From the NCBI RefSeq assembly GCF_036588685.1, contig NC_086380.1, forward strand, positions 54,089,144 through 54,153,143: a stretch of 64,000 nucleotides of DNA, in the 5' to 3' direction. Every line of letters begins with the position of its first letter. The first letter of the stretch is position 1. Positions 48,866 through 60,611 of the stretch are shown here, one piece after another. The notes under the pieces were generated by a model. It had not been told where the DNA came from, searched no databases, and saw nothing but the letters and a program-made list of their open reading frames with translations. Made by a program: the position numbers and the translations under genes. The DNA comes from Mytilus trossulus. Lineage: Eukaryota; Mollusca; Bivalvia; Mytilida; Mytilidae.

Positions 48866-50083
48866 TCAACATTTACAAAACAATGTTGCCAATGAACTTC
48901 TTGCAGCCCTTATTCTTAAACAAAAAATATATGGATTTAAAGAATAAACAATGACTTGTAGAAACGTTTTAAATGTATCAATTATCACTCTGTACTGATC
49001 ACCAGTACACACATCCTTTATACCAATTGGTGCATATTGAATTGGAATAAAAAGTAATATATAAGTGATGACAAAGACAGAGGCAATTCGGGACTGTGCT
49101 TGCTGCCCTGCAGTCTGTAGAAGATTTTTAGATATTGCTCTTCTAATGACTGATGCGACCATTGCAGACATAAGAAAAACACTGAATAAAATATTGAAGA
49201 ATAACTAATCAATGTGTGATAAAACAAACTCCTGAAGTGTTTTAAATTCCTCCTTTTGTCCACAAGACCGAAGGTCTAAGAAACTCGATACGACTTCCAA
49301 TAAAACACAAACAAAATATACGATTAACGAGGCCCCTCATGCCTCATGGGGGGGGGGGGGGTCCTAGTAATCACATAATCACCATTTTTTTGCCAATATA
49401 ATCACATAATCATTAAATATTTGCTTATCTTTAGTAATCAAATAATCATAAACTAAAAATACAGTCCTAGGTAATCAAATAATCATGAAATATTTGGCTT
49501 AATAATCAAATAATCATTAAAAAAAAACGGCCAAGTAATCACATAATCAAAAACCCCATGAGGGCCCTCATTAACAACGCAAAACGTATATTTCTCTTTG
49601 TATTGTACAGTCTAGCTTTAACATTTTAAGGGGACACACCGTGAATAGAAGACGTTGACAAGCCAAAAGGAATAAATGAAGTGAAATAACATTTTCAATA
49701 AATGCACTTAATTTTTGTATAACACATCGGAAGTTTGGGACATTAATGTTAATGATCTGAGGACAATTTGACATACTTTCAATAAATAAGATCAATCCTC
49801 TAAACAAAGATACGAATGCAAACGAACGAATGGTTATAAAAACTGGTACCTGAAAGTGCTGATTCATAAAAGGAAGGATTATAACTAAACAGTTTCCAAT
49901 CAGTATAGAGGCAACACCTGTGCCTATTAAACTGATATAGATAACCTTACTTAACGTAGTGGAAAATATATTAGTAATAGGACAGATAACAACAATATCT
50001 CCTTCTAGATACGTCATATTCGTCACATTTGGCATTGACGAGATATTTTCAATTAATTCTAGGAACTCGCCGCTATTATCCAT
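48866..50083 (-). pseudogene. Rhodopsin-like (olfactory-receptor-like) GPCR pseudogene
   Basis: Minus-strand remains of a seven-helix receptor. From ATG at 50083: an extracellular N-terminus with N-glycosylation sites, TM1 ([20 protein letters not shown]), TM2, and TM3 with a pre-helix Cys and a [11 protein letters not shown] segment in the DRY region. TM4 (LIVYFVCVLLEVVSSF) lies in a frame one base off, so there is a frameshift near 49580. A TAG at 49205-49207 interrupts the frame just before TM5. TM5, TM6 (VFVITYILLFIPIQY) and TM7 with NPYIF and CLR follow to the stop at 48866. A 241-bp element splits the TM3-TM4 region. The CPL and LNPxxxxLR features resemble olfactory-receptor-type GPCRs; the ligand is unknown. 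An intron around TAG could in principle rescue part of it, since AG is present there, but the frameshift remains. Confidence 0.75.
49329..49569. mobile_element. 241-bp inverted-repeat element inserted in the GPCR pseudogene
   Basis: The ends GAGGCCCCTCATG and CATGAGGGCCCTC are inverted repeats with one mismatch, flanked by ATTAAC on both sides (49323-49328 and 49570-49575), a 6-bp target duplication. The interior is a poly-G run and about eight short 'taatca(c/a)ataatca' repeats. No coding capacity. Confidence 0.8.
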
Positions 50084-50359
50084 GTTATCATAGTCAAATA
50101 TTACAGTTTCATCTATGGATGCATTAAAGCCTTGAATGAAAACTATATAGCAGTGGACACGTCTCGCCTGTCGTCGTCTTATCGATAACCTGCAATAAAA
50201 TAATATCATATCTGATGTCAAGATAATAATTAAACAAAACAATGCAATGCTCCCCACTGAAGTCTTATTTTGAAGAAGTATAACTCTGTCTGTTCTGATT
50301 AAAAGTCTTATCGAAATCAAGATTATTCATTTTGAAAATATTCATTCATATTTATTTAT

Positions 50360-50454
50360 AAATAAAATTGAGAATGGAAATGGGGAGTGTGTCAAATAGA
50401 CAACAACCCGACCAAATAAAAAAAACAACAGCAGAAGGTCACCAACAGGTCTTC
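50360..50454 (-). repeat. Family B SINE-like copy, left part, host of the foldback insertion
   Basis: Family B sequence runs up to 'gaaggtcaccaacaggtcttc' and resumes after the insertion at 60587 (caggtcttcaatgtagcgag). It is therefore older than the foldback element. Confidence 0.75.
50446..50454. repeat. Left 9-bp target-site duplication of the foldback element
   Basis: CAGGTCTTC directly before ATGGGCGTC. The identical 9 bp follow the right end at 60587-60595. The uninterrupted family B copy at 12712-12845 has this stretch once (...gggtcttcaatg). Confidence 0.88.
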
Positions 50455-51300
50455 ATGGGCGTCAAGTTGGTTACCTATTCCCTATTCCCTATTCGTTACC
50501 TATTCCCTATTCCCTATTCGTTACCTATTCGTTACCTATTCCCTATTCCCTATTCGTTACCTATTCGTTACCTATTCCCTATTCCCTATTCGTTACCTAT
50601 TCCCTATTCCCTATTCGTTGCCTATTCGTTACCTATTCCCTATTCCCTATTCGTTGCCTATTCGTTACCTATTCCCTATTCCCTATTCGTTGCCTATTCG
50701 TTACCTATTCCCTATTCCCTATTCGTTGCCTATTCGTTACCTATTCCCTATTCCCTATTCGTTACCTATTCGTTACTTATTTGATTTTTAATATCCTTCC
50801 CCCTTTTTAATTATGGCATGGAATAGTTTAATATGGCTGCCGTTACCATGGAAACGGCACAATTTTGAAAAAAATCAGTTTTTGGTTTCCGGTGAACTGT
50901 TTGGATATGCTTCAACTCAGAATCATCATATCTTAAAACAATGTAGGTGCCCACTATATACAGGTGTTTGATGTCTTTGGCGATCATTGGAACTACTATG
51001 TTGCCATGGAAACTACACCAAAATTTTCGAAATTCTCAAAATGCTCAAAACTTCATGAAACTTCACAGTAATGATGAGCAACAATGGTAGATATGGCATT
51101 TGGAGTTGGAATTTCCAAAATAGGTCTTGTTACCACGAAACAATGCAAAAAGGTCAAAAATTTCAAAAATAAGAATTTTGAGTAAACTGGATGAAACTTT
51201 ACAGGAATGGTAACTGGCATAGGCAGAGTTGGATTTTGAAGTTAGAATTTTCAAAATGGCAGCCGTAACCATGGAAACAGCAAAAATATCAAACATTTCA
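50455..51300 (+). repeat. Left terminal inverted repeat of the foldback element
   Basis: Matches the reverse complement of about 59735-60586. The outer part (50470-50790) is a variable array of TATTCCC and TATTCGTTACC. The inner part has weakly repeated modules of about 130-160 bp, each with a 'gccgttaccatggaaac' type core, at 50842, 51000, 51129 and 51265. A further decayed module is near 51365. Confidence 0.85.
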
Positions 51301-51759
51301 AAATGTAACTTTGCAAAAATGTTACTAGACATCTGTAGATGCTCTCTTTGACTTTCGAATTGTCAAAATGGCTGCCGCTCCCCTGGTAATAGGGGGAAGG
51401 GTGCCATCCGTTATTGCTAGTAATTACAAAACTAGTTGTTAATACTCTTACATATGGTAATAGTTCTAAATTTGTTGAGTTAAAATGATCTTTTTATGGC
51501 CTATTTATATGTGTCTGTTCTCAACCGATCCTTTTACTTCATGTTCGATACGCATTTGTTCCTTACTTGTTTTTTTATACGTTCTACCTTTTAACTGCTT
51601 TATGTCCGTATTTTTGAAGATGGATCTTGGTTCGACGGGATAAAAACAAACAATAACTACTTAATTTCAGGCTCTTGTCTAGGGACAGGCACATACTAAC
51701 ATAATGTGGTGGAGTTAAACATGTAAGCAGGGTGTACATCGTTTCGGAGCATGCTATTA
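51301..51759. other. Left-arm-only segment of the foldback element
   Basis: No counterpart in the right arm. It includes a fragment of the family A tail at about 51640-51730 ('ggctcttgtctagggacagg', 'gtggagttaaacatgtaagc'), so it is at least partly a nested insertion. Confidence 0.5.
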
Positions 51760-54700
51760 CCTTGTTTAATTCGTTTGATCACTCACTTATAATTTGCTTA
51801 TAATACGAGTTTCTTACGTTGCACCTTTTAAAACATCATTTTCAATTGTTTTGTTGTCTCTGGTGGAAGATTTGGGCTCTTAGAGGCGATATAACTCTAT
51901 AAGTGCATTTGTATCCGTTCCAGCGTTCTGAAAATACCCTGTTACCTATTCGTTACTTATTCGCTTTTAAAAAGTTTGTTGTACGTTGCACCTTTTAGAA
52001 AAGAATTTTCAATTAAGTTCATATCTCTGTTGGTAATAATGTGTTCTTATAGATGAAATACCCCTATTAGCACATATGTACTCGTTCTAGCGCTCGGATA
52101 ATACCCTGTTACTTATTCGTTCCTTATTTGCTTTTAATGCACGAGGTATACGTTGCACCTTGAAATAAATCGTTTTTAATTGTGTTCATGTCTCTGGTGG
52201 TAACAATGTGTTCTTAGAGATGAGATGACCCTATTAGAGCGCATGAACCCGTTCCAGCGCTCGGTTAATATTCCGTTACTTATTCGTTACCTATTTGTTA
52301 CCTATTCGTTACCTATTCACTTACAACAAGTTTGTTGTACGTTGCACCTTTAAGAAAAGGATTTTTTAATTGTCTCCATGTCTCTTGTGGTAACAATGTG
52401 TTCTTAGAGATGAAATTGCCCTATTAGCGCCCATGTACCCGTTCCAGCGCTCAGTTAATACCCTGTTACCTATTCGTTACCTATTCGTTTCCTATTCGTT
52501 ACTTATTCGCTTTTAAACCGTTTGTTGTACGTTGCAACTTTTAAAAAAGGATTTTCAATTGTGACCATGTCTCTGGTGGTAACAATGTGTTCTTAGAGAT
52601 GAAATGACCCTATTAGAGCGCATGTACCCATTCCAGCGCTCGGTTAATACCCTGTTACCTATTCGTTACCTATTCACTTATATTACGTTTGTTGTAAGTT
52701 GCACCTTTAAGAAAAGGATTTTTAATTGTCTACATGTCTCTTGTGGTAAAAATGTGTTCTAAGAGATGAAATTACCCTATTAGCGCGCATGTCCCCGTTC
52801 CAACGCTCAGTAAATACCCTGTTACCTATTCGTTACCTATTCGTTACCTATTCGTTACTTATTCGCTTTTAATACGTTTGTTGTACGTTGCACCTTTTAA
52901 AAATGGATTTTCAATTGTGCCCATTTTTCTGGTGATAACAATGTGTTCTTAGAGATGAAATGACCCTATAAGAGCGCATGAACCCGTTCCAGCGCTCGGT
53001 TAAAACCCTGTTACCTTTTCGTTACCTATTCACTTATATTACGTTTGTTGTAAGTTGCACCTTTTAGAAAAGGATTTTTAATTGTCTACATGTCTCTTGT
53101 GGTAACAATGTGTTCTTAGAGATGAAATAACCCTATTAGCGCGCATGTACCCGTTCCAGCGCTCAGTAAATACCCTGTTACCTATTCGTTACCTATTTGT
53201 TACTTATTCGTTTTTAAAACGTTTGTTGTACGTTGCAACTGTTAAAAAAGGATTTTCAATTGTGACCATGTCTCTAATGGTAACAATGTGTTCTTAGAGA
53301 TGAAATGACCCTATTAGAGCGCATGTACCCGTTCCAGCGCTTGGTAAAAAAAAAAACTGTTACCTGTTCGTTACTTATTCGCTTTTAATGCGCTGGGTAT
53401 ACGGTGCACCTTGAAATAAATCCTTTTTTAATTGTGTTCATGTCTCTGGTGGTAACAAAGTGTTCTTAGAGATGAAATGACCCTATAAGAGCGCATGAAC
53501 CCGTTCCAGCGCTCGGTTAATACCCTGTTACCTATTCGTTACATATTCGTTACCTATTCGTCACTTTTCACTTATAATACGTTTGTTGTACGTTCCCCCT
53601 TTTAGAAAAGGATTTTCAATTGTCTACATGTCTCTTGTGGTACCAATGTGTTCTTAGAGATGAAATTACCCTATTAGCGCCCATGTACCCGTTCCAGCGC
53701 TCAGTAAATACCCTGTTACCTATTCGTTACCTATTCACTTATAATACGTTTGTTGTACGTTGCACCTTTTAGAAAAAGATTTTCAATTGTGTCCGTGTCT
53801 CTGGTGGTAACAATGTGTTCTTAGAGATGACATGACCCTAATAGCGCGCATGTACCCGTTCAAGCGCTCGGTTAAAACCCTGTTACCTTTTTGTTACCTA
53901 TTCGTTACTTATTCGCTTTTAATACGTTTGTTGTACGTTGCACCTTTTAAAAAAGGATTTTCAATTGTGCCCATGTCTCTGGTGATAACAATGTGTTCTT
54001 AGAGATGAAATGACCCTATAAGAGCGCATGAACCCGTTCCAGCGCTCGGTTAATACCCTGTTACCTATTCGTTACCTATTCACATATATTACGTTTGTTG
54101 TAAGTTGCACCTTTTAGAAAAGGATTTTTAATTGTCTACATGTCTCTTGTGGTAACAATGTGTTCTTAGAGATGACATGACCCTATTAGCGCGCATGTAC
54201 CCGTTAAAGCGCTCGGTTAAAACTCTGTTACCTATTCGTTACCTATTCGTTACTTATTCGCTTTTAATACGTTTGTTGTACGTTACACCTTTTAAAAAAG
54301 GATTTTCAATTGTGTCCATGTTTTTGGTGATAACAATGTGTTCTTAGAGATGAAATGACCCTATAAGAGCGCATGAACCCGTTCAAGCGCTCGGTTAAAA
54401 CCCTGTTACCTATTCGTTACCTATTCACTTATATTACGTTTGTTGTAATTTGCACCTTTTAGAAAAGGATTTTTAATTGTCTACATGTCTCTTGTGGTAA
54501 CAATGTGTTCTTAGAGATGACATGACCCTAATAGCGCGCATGTACCCGTTCAAGCGCTCGGTTAAAACCCTGTTACCTTTTCGTTACCTATTCGTTACTT
54601 ATTGGCTTTTAATACGTTTGTTGTACGTTGCACCTTTTAAAAAAGGATTTTCAATTGTGCCCATGTCTCTGGTGATAACAATGTGTTCTTAGAGATCAAA

Positions 54701-55575
54701 TGACCCTATTAGCGCCCATGTACCCGTTCCAGCGCTCAGTAAATACCCTGTTACCTATTCGTTACCTACTCACTTATAATACGTTTGTTGTACGTTGCAC
54801 CTTTTAGAAAAGGATTTTCAATTGTGACCATATCTCTTGTGGTAGCAATGTGTTCTTAGAGATGAAAGTACCCTATTAGCGCCCATGTACCCGTTCCAGC
54901 GCTCAGTAAATACCCTGTTACCTATTCGTTACCTATTCACTTATAATACGTTTGTTGTACGTTGCACCTTTTAGAAAAAGATTTTCAATTGTGTCCGTGT
55001 CTCTGGTGGTAACAATGTGTTCTTAGAGATGAAATGACCCTATCAGCGCGCATGTACCCGTTCCAGCGCTCGGTTAATACCCTGTTACCTATTCGTTACC
55101 TATTCACTTATAATACGTTTGTTGTACATTGCACCTTTTAGAATAGGATTTTCAATTGTGTCCGTGTCTCTGGTGGTACCAATGTATTCTTAGAGATGAA
55201 ATGACCCTATTAGCGCGCATGTACCCGTTCAAGCACTCGGTTAATACCCTGTTACCTATTCGTTACCTATTCGTTACTTATTCGCTTTTAAAACGTTTGT
55301 TGTACGTTGCATCTTTTAAAAAAGGATTTTCAATTGTAACCATGTCACTTGTGGTAACAATGTGTTCTTAGAGATGAAATTACCCTATTAGCGTCCATGT
55401 ACCCGTTCCAGCCCTCAGTAAATACCCTGTTACCTATTCCTTACCTATTCACTTATAATACGTTTGTTGTACGTTGCACCTTTTAGAAAAGGATTTTCAA
55501 TTGTGTCCGCGTCTCTGGTGGTAACAATATGTTCTTAGAGATGACATGACCCTATTAGCGCGCATGTACCCGTTT
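51760..55575 (+). repeat. Left-arm array of about 21 monomers of about 170 bp
   Basis: Each monomer has the blocks CCTGTTACCTATTCGTTACC, 'cgtttgttgtacgttgcacc', 'aaaggattttcaattgt', 'ggtggtaacaatgtgttctt', 'agagatgaaatgaccctatt' and 'cccgttccagcgctcggtt'. Length varies with the number of 11-bp TATTCGTTACC sub-repeats. The first monomer (about 51760-51940) is the most divergent. Confidence 0.9.
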
Positions 55576-58500
55576 TTTTCACCTCTAAGAACCGACAGTT
55601 ACCGCCAGAGACACAAAATAGGTGCAACGTATTACAAACGTATTATAAGCGGATAAGTAATGAATAGGTAACATGGTATTATCCGAGCGCTGGAACAGGT
55701 ACATGCGCGCTAATAGGGTCATTTCTTCTCTAAGAACACATTTTTACCACCAGAGACATGGACACAATTAAAAATCCTTGTCTAAAAGGTGCAACGTATA
55801 ACAAACGTTTTATAAGTGAATAGGTAACGAATAGGTAACGAATAGGTAACGAATAGGTAACAGGGTATTAACCGAGCGCTGCAACGGGTACATACGCGGT
55901 AATAGGGTTGTTTCATCTCTAAGAACACATTGTTACCACCAGAGACATGGGCACAATTGAAAATCCTTTTCTAAAAGGTGCAATGTACAACAAACGTTTT
56001 ATAAGTGAATAGGTTACGAAAAGGTAACAGGGTATTAACCGAGCGCTGGAACGGGTAAATGCGCGCTAATAGGGTCATTTCATCTCTAAGAACACATTCT
56101 TACCACCAGAGACTTGAAAACAATTAAAAAACGATTTATTTCAAGGTGCAACGTATACCTCGTGCATAAAAAGAAAATAAGGAACGAATAAGAAACAGGG
56201 AATTAACTGAGCGCTGGAACGGGTACATACGCGCTAATAGGGGTATTTCATCTATAAGAACACATTATTACCACCAGAGATATGAATTAAATTGAAAATC
56301 TTTTTCTAAAAGGTGTAACGTACAACAAACGTATTATAAGCGAATAGGTAACGAATAGGTAACAGGGTATTAACCGAGCGCTGGAACGGGGACATGCGCA
56401 CTAATAGGGTTATTTCATCTCTAAGAACACATTGTTACCACCAGAGACTTGCAAACAATTAAAAAACGATTCATTTCAAGGTGCACCGTATACCCCGCGC
56501 ATTAAAAGCAAATAAGTAACGAATACGTAACAGGTTAATAACCGAGCGCTGGAACGGGTACATGCGCTCTAATAGAGTCATTTCATCTCTAAGAACACAT
56601 TGTTACCACCAGAGACATGGGCACAATTGAAAATCCTTTTCTAAAAGGTGCAATGTACAACAAACGTATTATAAGTGAATAGGTAACGAATAGGTAACGA
56701 ATAGGTAACAGGGTATTAACCGAGCGCTGCAACGGGTACATGCGCTCTTATAGAGTCATTTCATCTCTAAGAACACATTGTTACCACCAGAGACATGGGC
56801 ACAATTGAAAATCCTTTTCTAAAAGGTGCAATGTACAACAAACGTATTATAAGTGAATAGGTAACGAATAGGTAACAGCGTATTAACCGAACGCTGGAAC
56901 GGGAACATGCGAGCTAATAGGATCATTTCATCTCTAAGAACACATTGTAACATTTTTGTACCACCAGAGACTTGAAAACAATTAAAAAAAAAACGATTCA
57001 TTTAAAGGTGCACCGTATACCCCGCGCATTAAAAGCGAATAAGTAACGAATCGGTAACAAGTTATTTACCGAGCGCTGGAAAGGGTACATGCGCTCTTAT
57101 AGAGTCATTTCATCTCTAAGAACACATTGTTACCACCAGAGACATGGGCACAATTGAAAATCTTTTTCTTAAAGTTGCAATGTACAACAACGTATATTAA
57201 GTGAATAGGTAACGAATAGGTAACGAATAACTAACAGGGTATTAACCGAGCGCTGGAACGGGTACATGCGCGCTAATAGGGTCATTTCATCTCTAAGAAC
57301 ACATTCTTACCACCAGAGATATGAATTAAATTGAAAATCTTTTTCTAAAAGGTGTAACGTACAACAAACGTATTATAAGCGAATAGGTAACGAATAGGTA
57401 ACAGGGTATTAACCGAGCGCTGGAACGGGGACATGCGCACTAATAGGGTTATTTCATCTCTAAGAACACATTGTTACCACCAGAGACTTGCAAACAATTA
57501 AAAAACGATTCATTTCAAGGTGCACCGTATACCCCGCGCATTAAAAGCAAATAAGTAACGAATAGGTAACAGGTTAATAACCGAGCGCTGGAACGGGTAC
57601 ATGCGCTCTAATAGAGTCATTTCATCTCTAAGAACACATTGTTACCACCAGAGACATGGGCACAATTGAAAATCCTTTTCTAAAAGGTGCAATGTACAAC
57701 AAACGTATTATAAGTGAATAGGTAACGAATAGGTAACGAATAGGTAACGAATAGGTAACAGGGTATTAACCGAGCGCTGCAACGGGTACATGCGCTCTTA
57801 TAGAGTCATTTCATCTCTAAGAACACATTGTTACCACCAGAGACATGGGCACAATTGAAAATCCTTTTCTAAAAGGTGCAATGTACAACAAACGTATTAT
57901 AAGTGAATAGGTAACGAATAGGTAACAGGGTATTAACCGAGCGCTGCAACGGGTACATGCGCTCTTATAGAGTCATTTCATCTCTAAGAACACATTGTTA
58001 CCACCAGAGACATGGGCACAATTGAAAATCCTTTTCTAAAAGGTGCAATGTACAACAAACGTATTATAAGTGAATAGGTAACGAATAGGTAACAGCGTAT
58101 TAACCGAACGCTGGAACGGGAACATGCGAGCTAATAGGATCATTTCATCTCTAAGAACACATTGTAACATTTTGTACCACCAGAGACTTGAAAACAATTA
58201 AAAAAACCGATTTATTTAAAGGTGCACCGTATACCCCGCGCATTAAAAGCGAATAAGTAACGAATAGGTAACAAGCTATTTACCGAGCGCTGGAAAGGGT
58301 ACATGCGCTCTTAAAGAGTCATTTCATCTCTAAGAACACATTGTTACCACCAGAGACATGGGCACAATTGAAAATCTTTTTCTAAAAGTTGCAATGTACA
58401 ACAACGTATATTTAGTGAATAGGTAACGAATAGGTAACGAATAGGTAACGAATAGGAAACAGGGTATTAACCGAGCGCTGGAACGGGTAAATGCGCGCTA

Positions 58501-59734
58501 ATAGGGTCATTTCATCTCTAAGAACACATTCTCACCACCAGAGACTTGAAAACAATTAAAAAACGATTTATTTCAAGGTGCAACGTATACCTCGTGCATA
58601 AAAAGAAAATAAGGACCGAATAAGAAACAGGGAATTAACTGAGCGCTGGAACGGGTACATATGCGCTAATAGGGGTATTTCATCTATAAGAACACATTAT
58701 TACCACCAGAGATATGAATTTAATTGAAAATCTTTTTCTAAAAGGTGTAACGTACAACAAACGTATTATAAGCGAATATGTGACGAATAGGTAACAGGGT
58801 ATTAACCGAGCGCTGGAACGGGTACATGCGCGCAAAAAGAGTTATTTCATCTCTAAGAACACATTGTTACCACCAGAGATATGAATTTAATAGAAAATCC
58901 TTTTCTCAAAGGTGTAACGTACAACAAACGTATCATAAGTGAATAGGTAACGAATAGGTAACAGGGTATTAACCGAGCGCTGGGACGGGTTCATGCGTGC
59001 TAATAAGGTATTTTCATCTCTAAGAACACATTTTTACCACCAGAGACACGGACACAATTGAAAATTCTTTTCCAAAAAGTGCAACGTACAACAAACGTAT
59101 AGGTAACGAATAGGTAACAGGGTATTTACTGAGCGCTGGAACGGGTACATACGCAGTAATAGGGGTATATCATCTATAAGAACACATTATTACCACTAGA
59201 GATATGAATTTAATAGAAAATCCTTTTCTCAAAGGTGCAACGTACAACAAACGTATCATAAGTGAATAGGTAACGAATAGTTAACGAATAGGTAACAGGG
59301 TATTAACCGAGCGCTGGAACGGGTACATGCGTGCTAATAGGGTATTTTCATCTCTAAGAACACATTGTTACCACCAGAGACACGGACACAATTGAAAATT
59401 CCTTTCTAAAAGGTGCAACGTACAACAAACGTTTTATTTAAGTGAATAGGTAACGAATAGGTAACAGGGTATTTACTGAGCGCTGGAACGGGTACATGCG
59501 CGCTAATAGGGTATTTTCATCTCTAAGAACACATTGTTACCACCAGAGACACGGACACAATTGAAAATTCCTTTCTAAAAGGTGCAACGTACAACAAGCG
59601 TTTTATTTAAGTGAATAGGTAACGAATAGGTAACAGGATATTTACTGAGCGCTGGAACGGGTACATGCGCGCTAATAGGGTATTGTCATCTCTAAAAACA
59701 CAATTTTACCACCAGAGACACGGACACAATTGAA
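55576..59734 (-). repeat. Right-arm array of about 24 monomers, inverted
   Basis: The same monomers in reverse complement (ggtaacgaataggtaacagg, 'ccgagcgctggaacgggtac', 'catctctaagaacacattgt'). Multi-monomer blocks are duplicated: the segment at about 56362 recurs at about 57401 (about 1.04 kb, six monomers), and the segment at about 56100-56310 recurs at about 58530-58740. Confidence 0.9.
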
Positions 59735-60586
59735 AATTTTAAAATTTTTGATATTTTTCCTGTTTCCATGGTTACGGCGGCCATTTTGAAAATTCCAACT
59801 TCAAAATCCAACTCTGCCTATGCCAGTTACCATTCCTGTAAAGTTTCATCCAGTTTGCTGAAAATTCTTATTTTTGAAATTTTAGACCTTTTTGCATTGT
59901 TTCCATGGTAACAAGACCTATTTTGAAAATTCCAACTCCAAATGCCACATCTACCAATGTTGCTCGTCATTACTGTGAAGTTTCATGAAGTTTTGAGTAT
60001 TTGGAGAATTTTGAAAATTTTGGTGTAGTTTCCATAGCAACATAGTAGTTCCAATGATCGCCAAAATCATCCAACACCTGTACATAGTGGGCACCTACAT
60101 TGTTTTAAAATATGATGATTCTGAGTTGAAGCATATCCAAACAGTTCACCAGAAACCAAAAACTGATTTTTTTCAAAATTGTGCCGTTTCCATGGTAACG
60201 GCAGCCATATTAAACTATTCCATGCCATAATTAAAAAGGGGGAAGGATATTAAAAATCAAATAAGTAACGAATATGTAACGAATAGGGAATAGGGAATAG
60301 GTAACGAATAGGGAATAGGGAATAGGTAACGAATAGGCAACGAATAGGGAATAGGGAATAGGTAACGAATAGGGAACGAATAGGGAATAGGGAATAGGTA
60401 ACGAATAGGCAACGAATAGGGAATAGGGAATAGGTAACGAATAGGTAACGAATAGGGAATAGGGAATAGGTAACGAATAGGTAACGAATAGGGAATAGGG
60501 AATAGGTAACGAATAGGTAACGAATTGGGAATAGGGAATAGGTAACGAATAGGGAATAGGGAATAGGTAACCAACTTGACGCCCAT
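59735..60586 (-). repeat. Right terminal inverted repeat of the foldback element
   Basis: Reverse complement of the left terminus. It keeps the same X-box-like palindromes (59762, 59899, 60028, 60186) and the outer TATTCCC/TATTCGTTACC array. The open frame read through this array is a repeat translation and not a gene. Confidence 0.85.
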
Positions 60587-60611
60587 CAGGTCTTCAATGT
60601 AGCGAGAAATA
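60587..60611 (-). repeat. Right target-site duplication and remainder of the host family B copy
   Basis: CAGGTCTTC (60587-60595) followed by aatgtagcgagaaat, the continuation of the family B sequence interrupted at 50454. The next 400 bp to the minisatellite have no recognised feature. Confidence 0.8.

Larger units (their letters stand above)
50455..60586. mobile_element. 10.1-kb foldback-type (non-autonomous) DNA element
   Basis: Perfect outer inverted repeat (ATGGGCGTC... at the left, ...GACGCCCAT at the right) inside a 9-bp target duplication. From each end inward: a short-period TATTCCC/TATTCGTTACC tandem zone (about 320 bp); a conserved non-repetitive to weakly repetitive zone with X-box-like palindromes (to about 51300 and about 59735); then long arrays of about 170-bp monomers, pointing right in the left arm and left in the right arm, meeting at about 55575. 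Single strands could fold into a hairpin of about 5 kb. Long tandem-repeat inverted ends plus a 9-bp duplication are the classical signs of Foldback elements, which belong with the Mutator-like transposons. No transposase frame is present, so mobilisation would need another copy. Confidence 0.85.

Noticed and set aside
50368..50784. 138-codon open frame with repeating IRYLFPIPYSLP segments
   Set aside because: It is the translation of the TATTCCC/TATTCGTTACC array in the left terminus of the foldback element; the mirror frame at 60257-60691 is the same artefact.
51760..59734. Centromeric satellite
   Set aside because: The ~170-bp period is suggestive, but the array is bounded by terminal inverted repeats and a 9-bp target duplication, so a mobile element explains it better.
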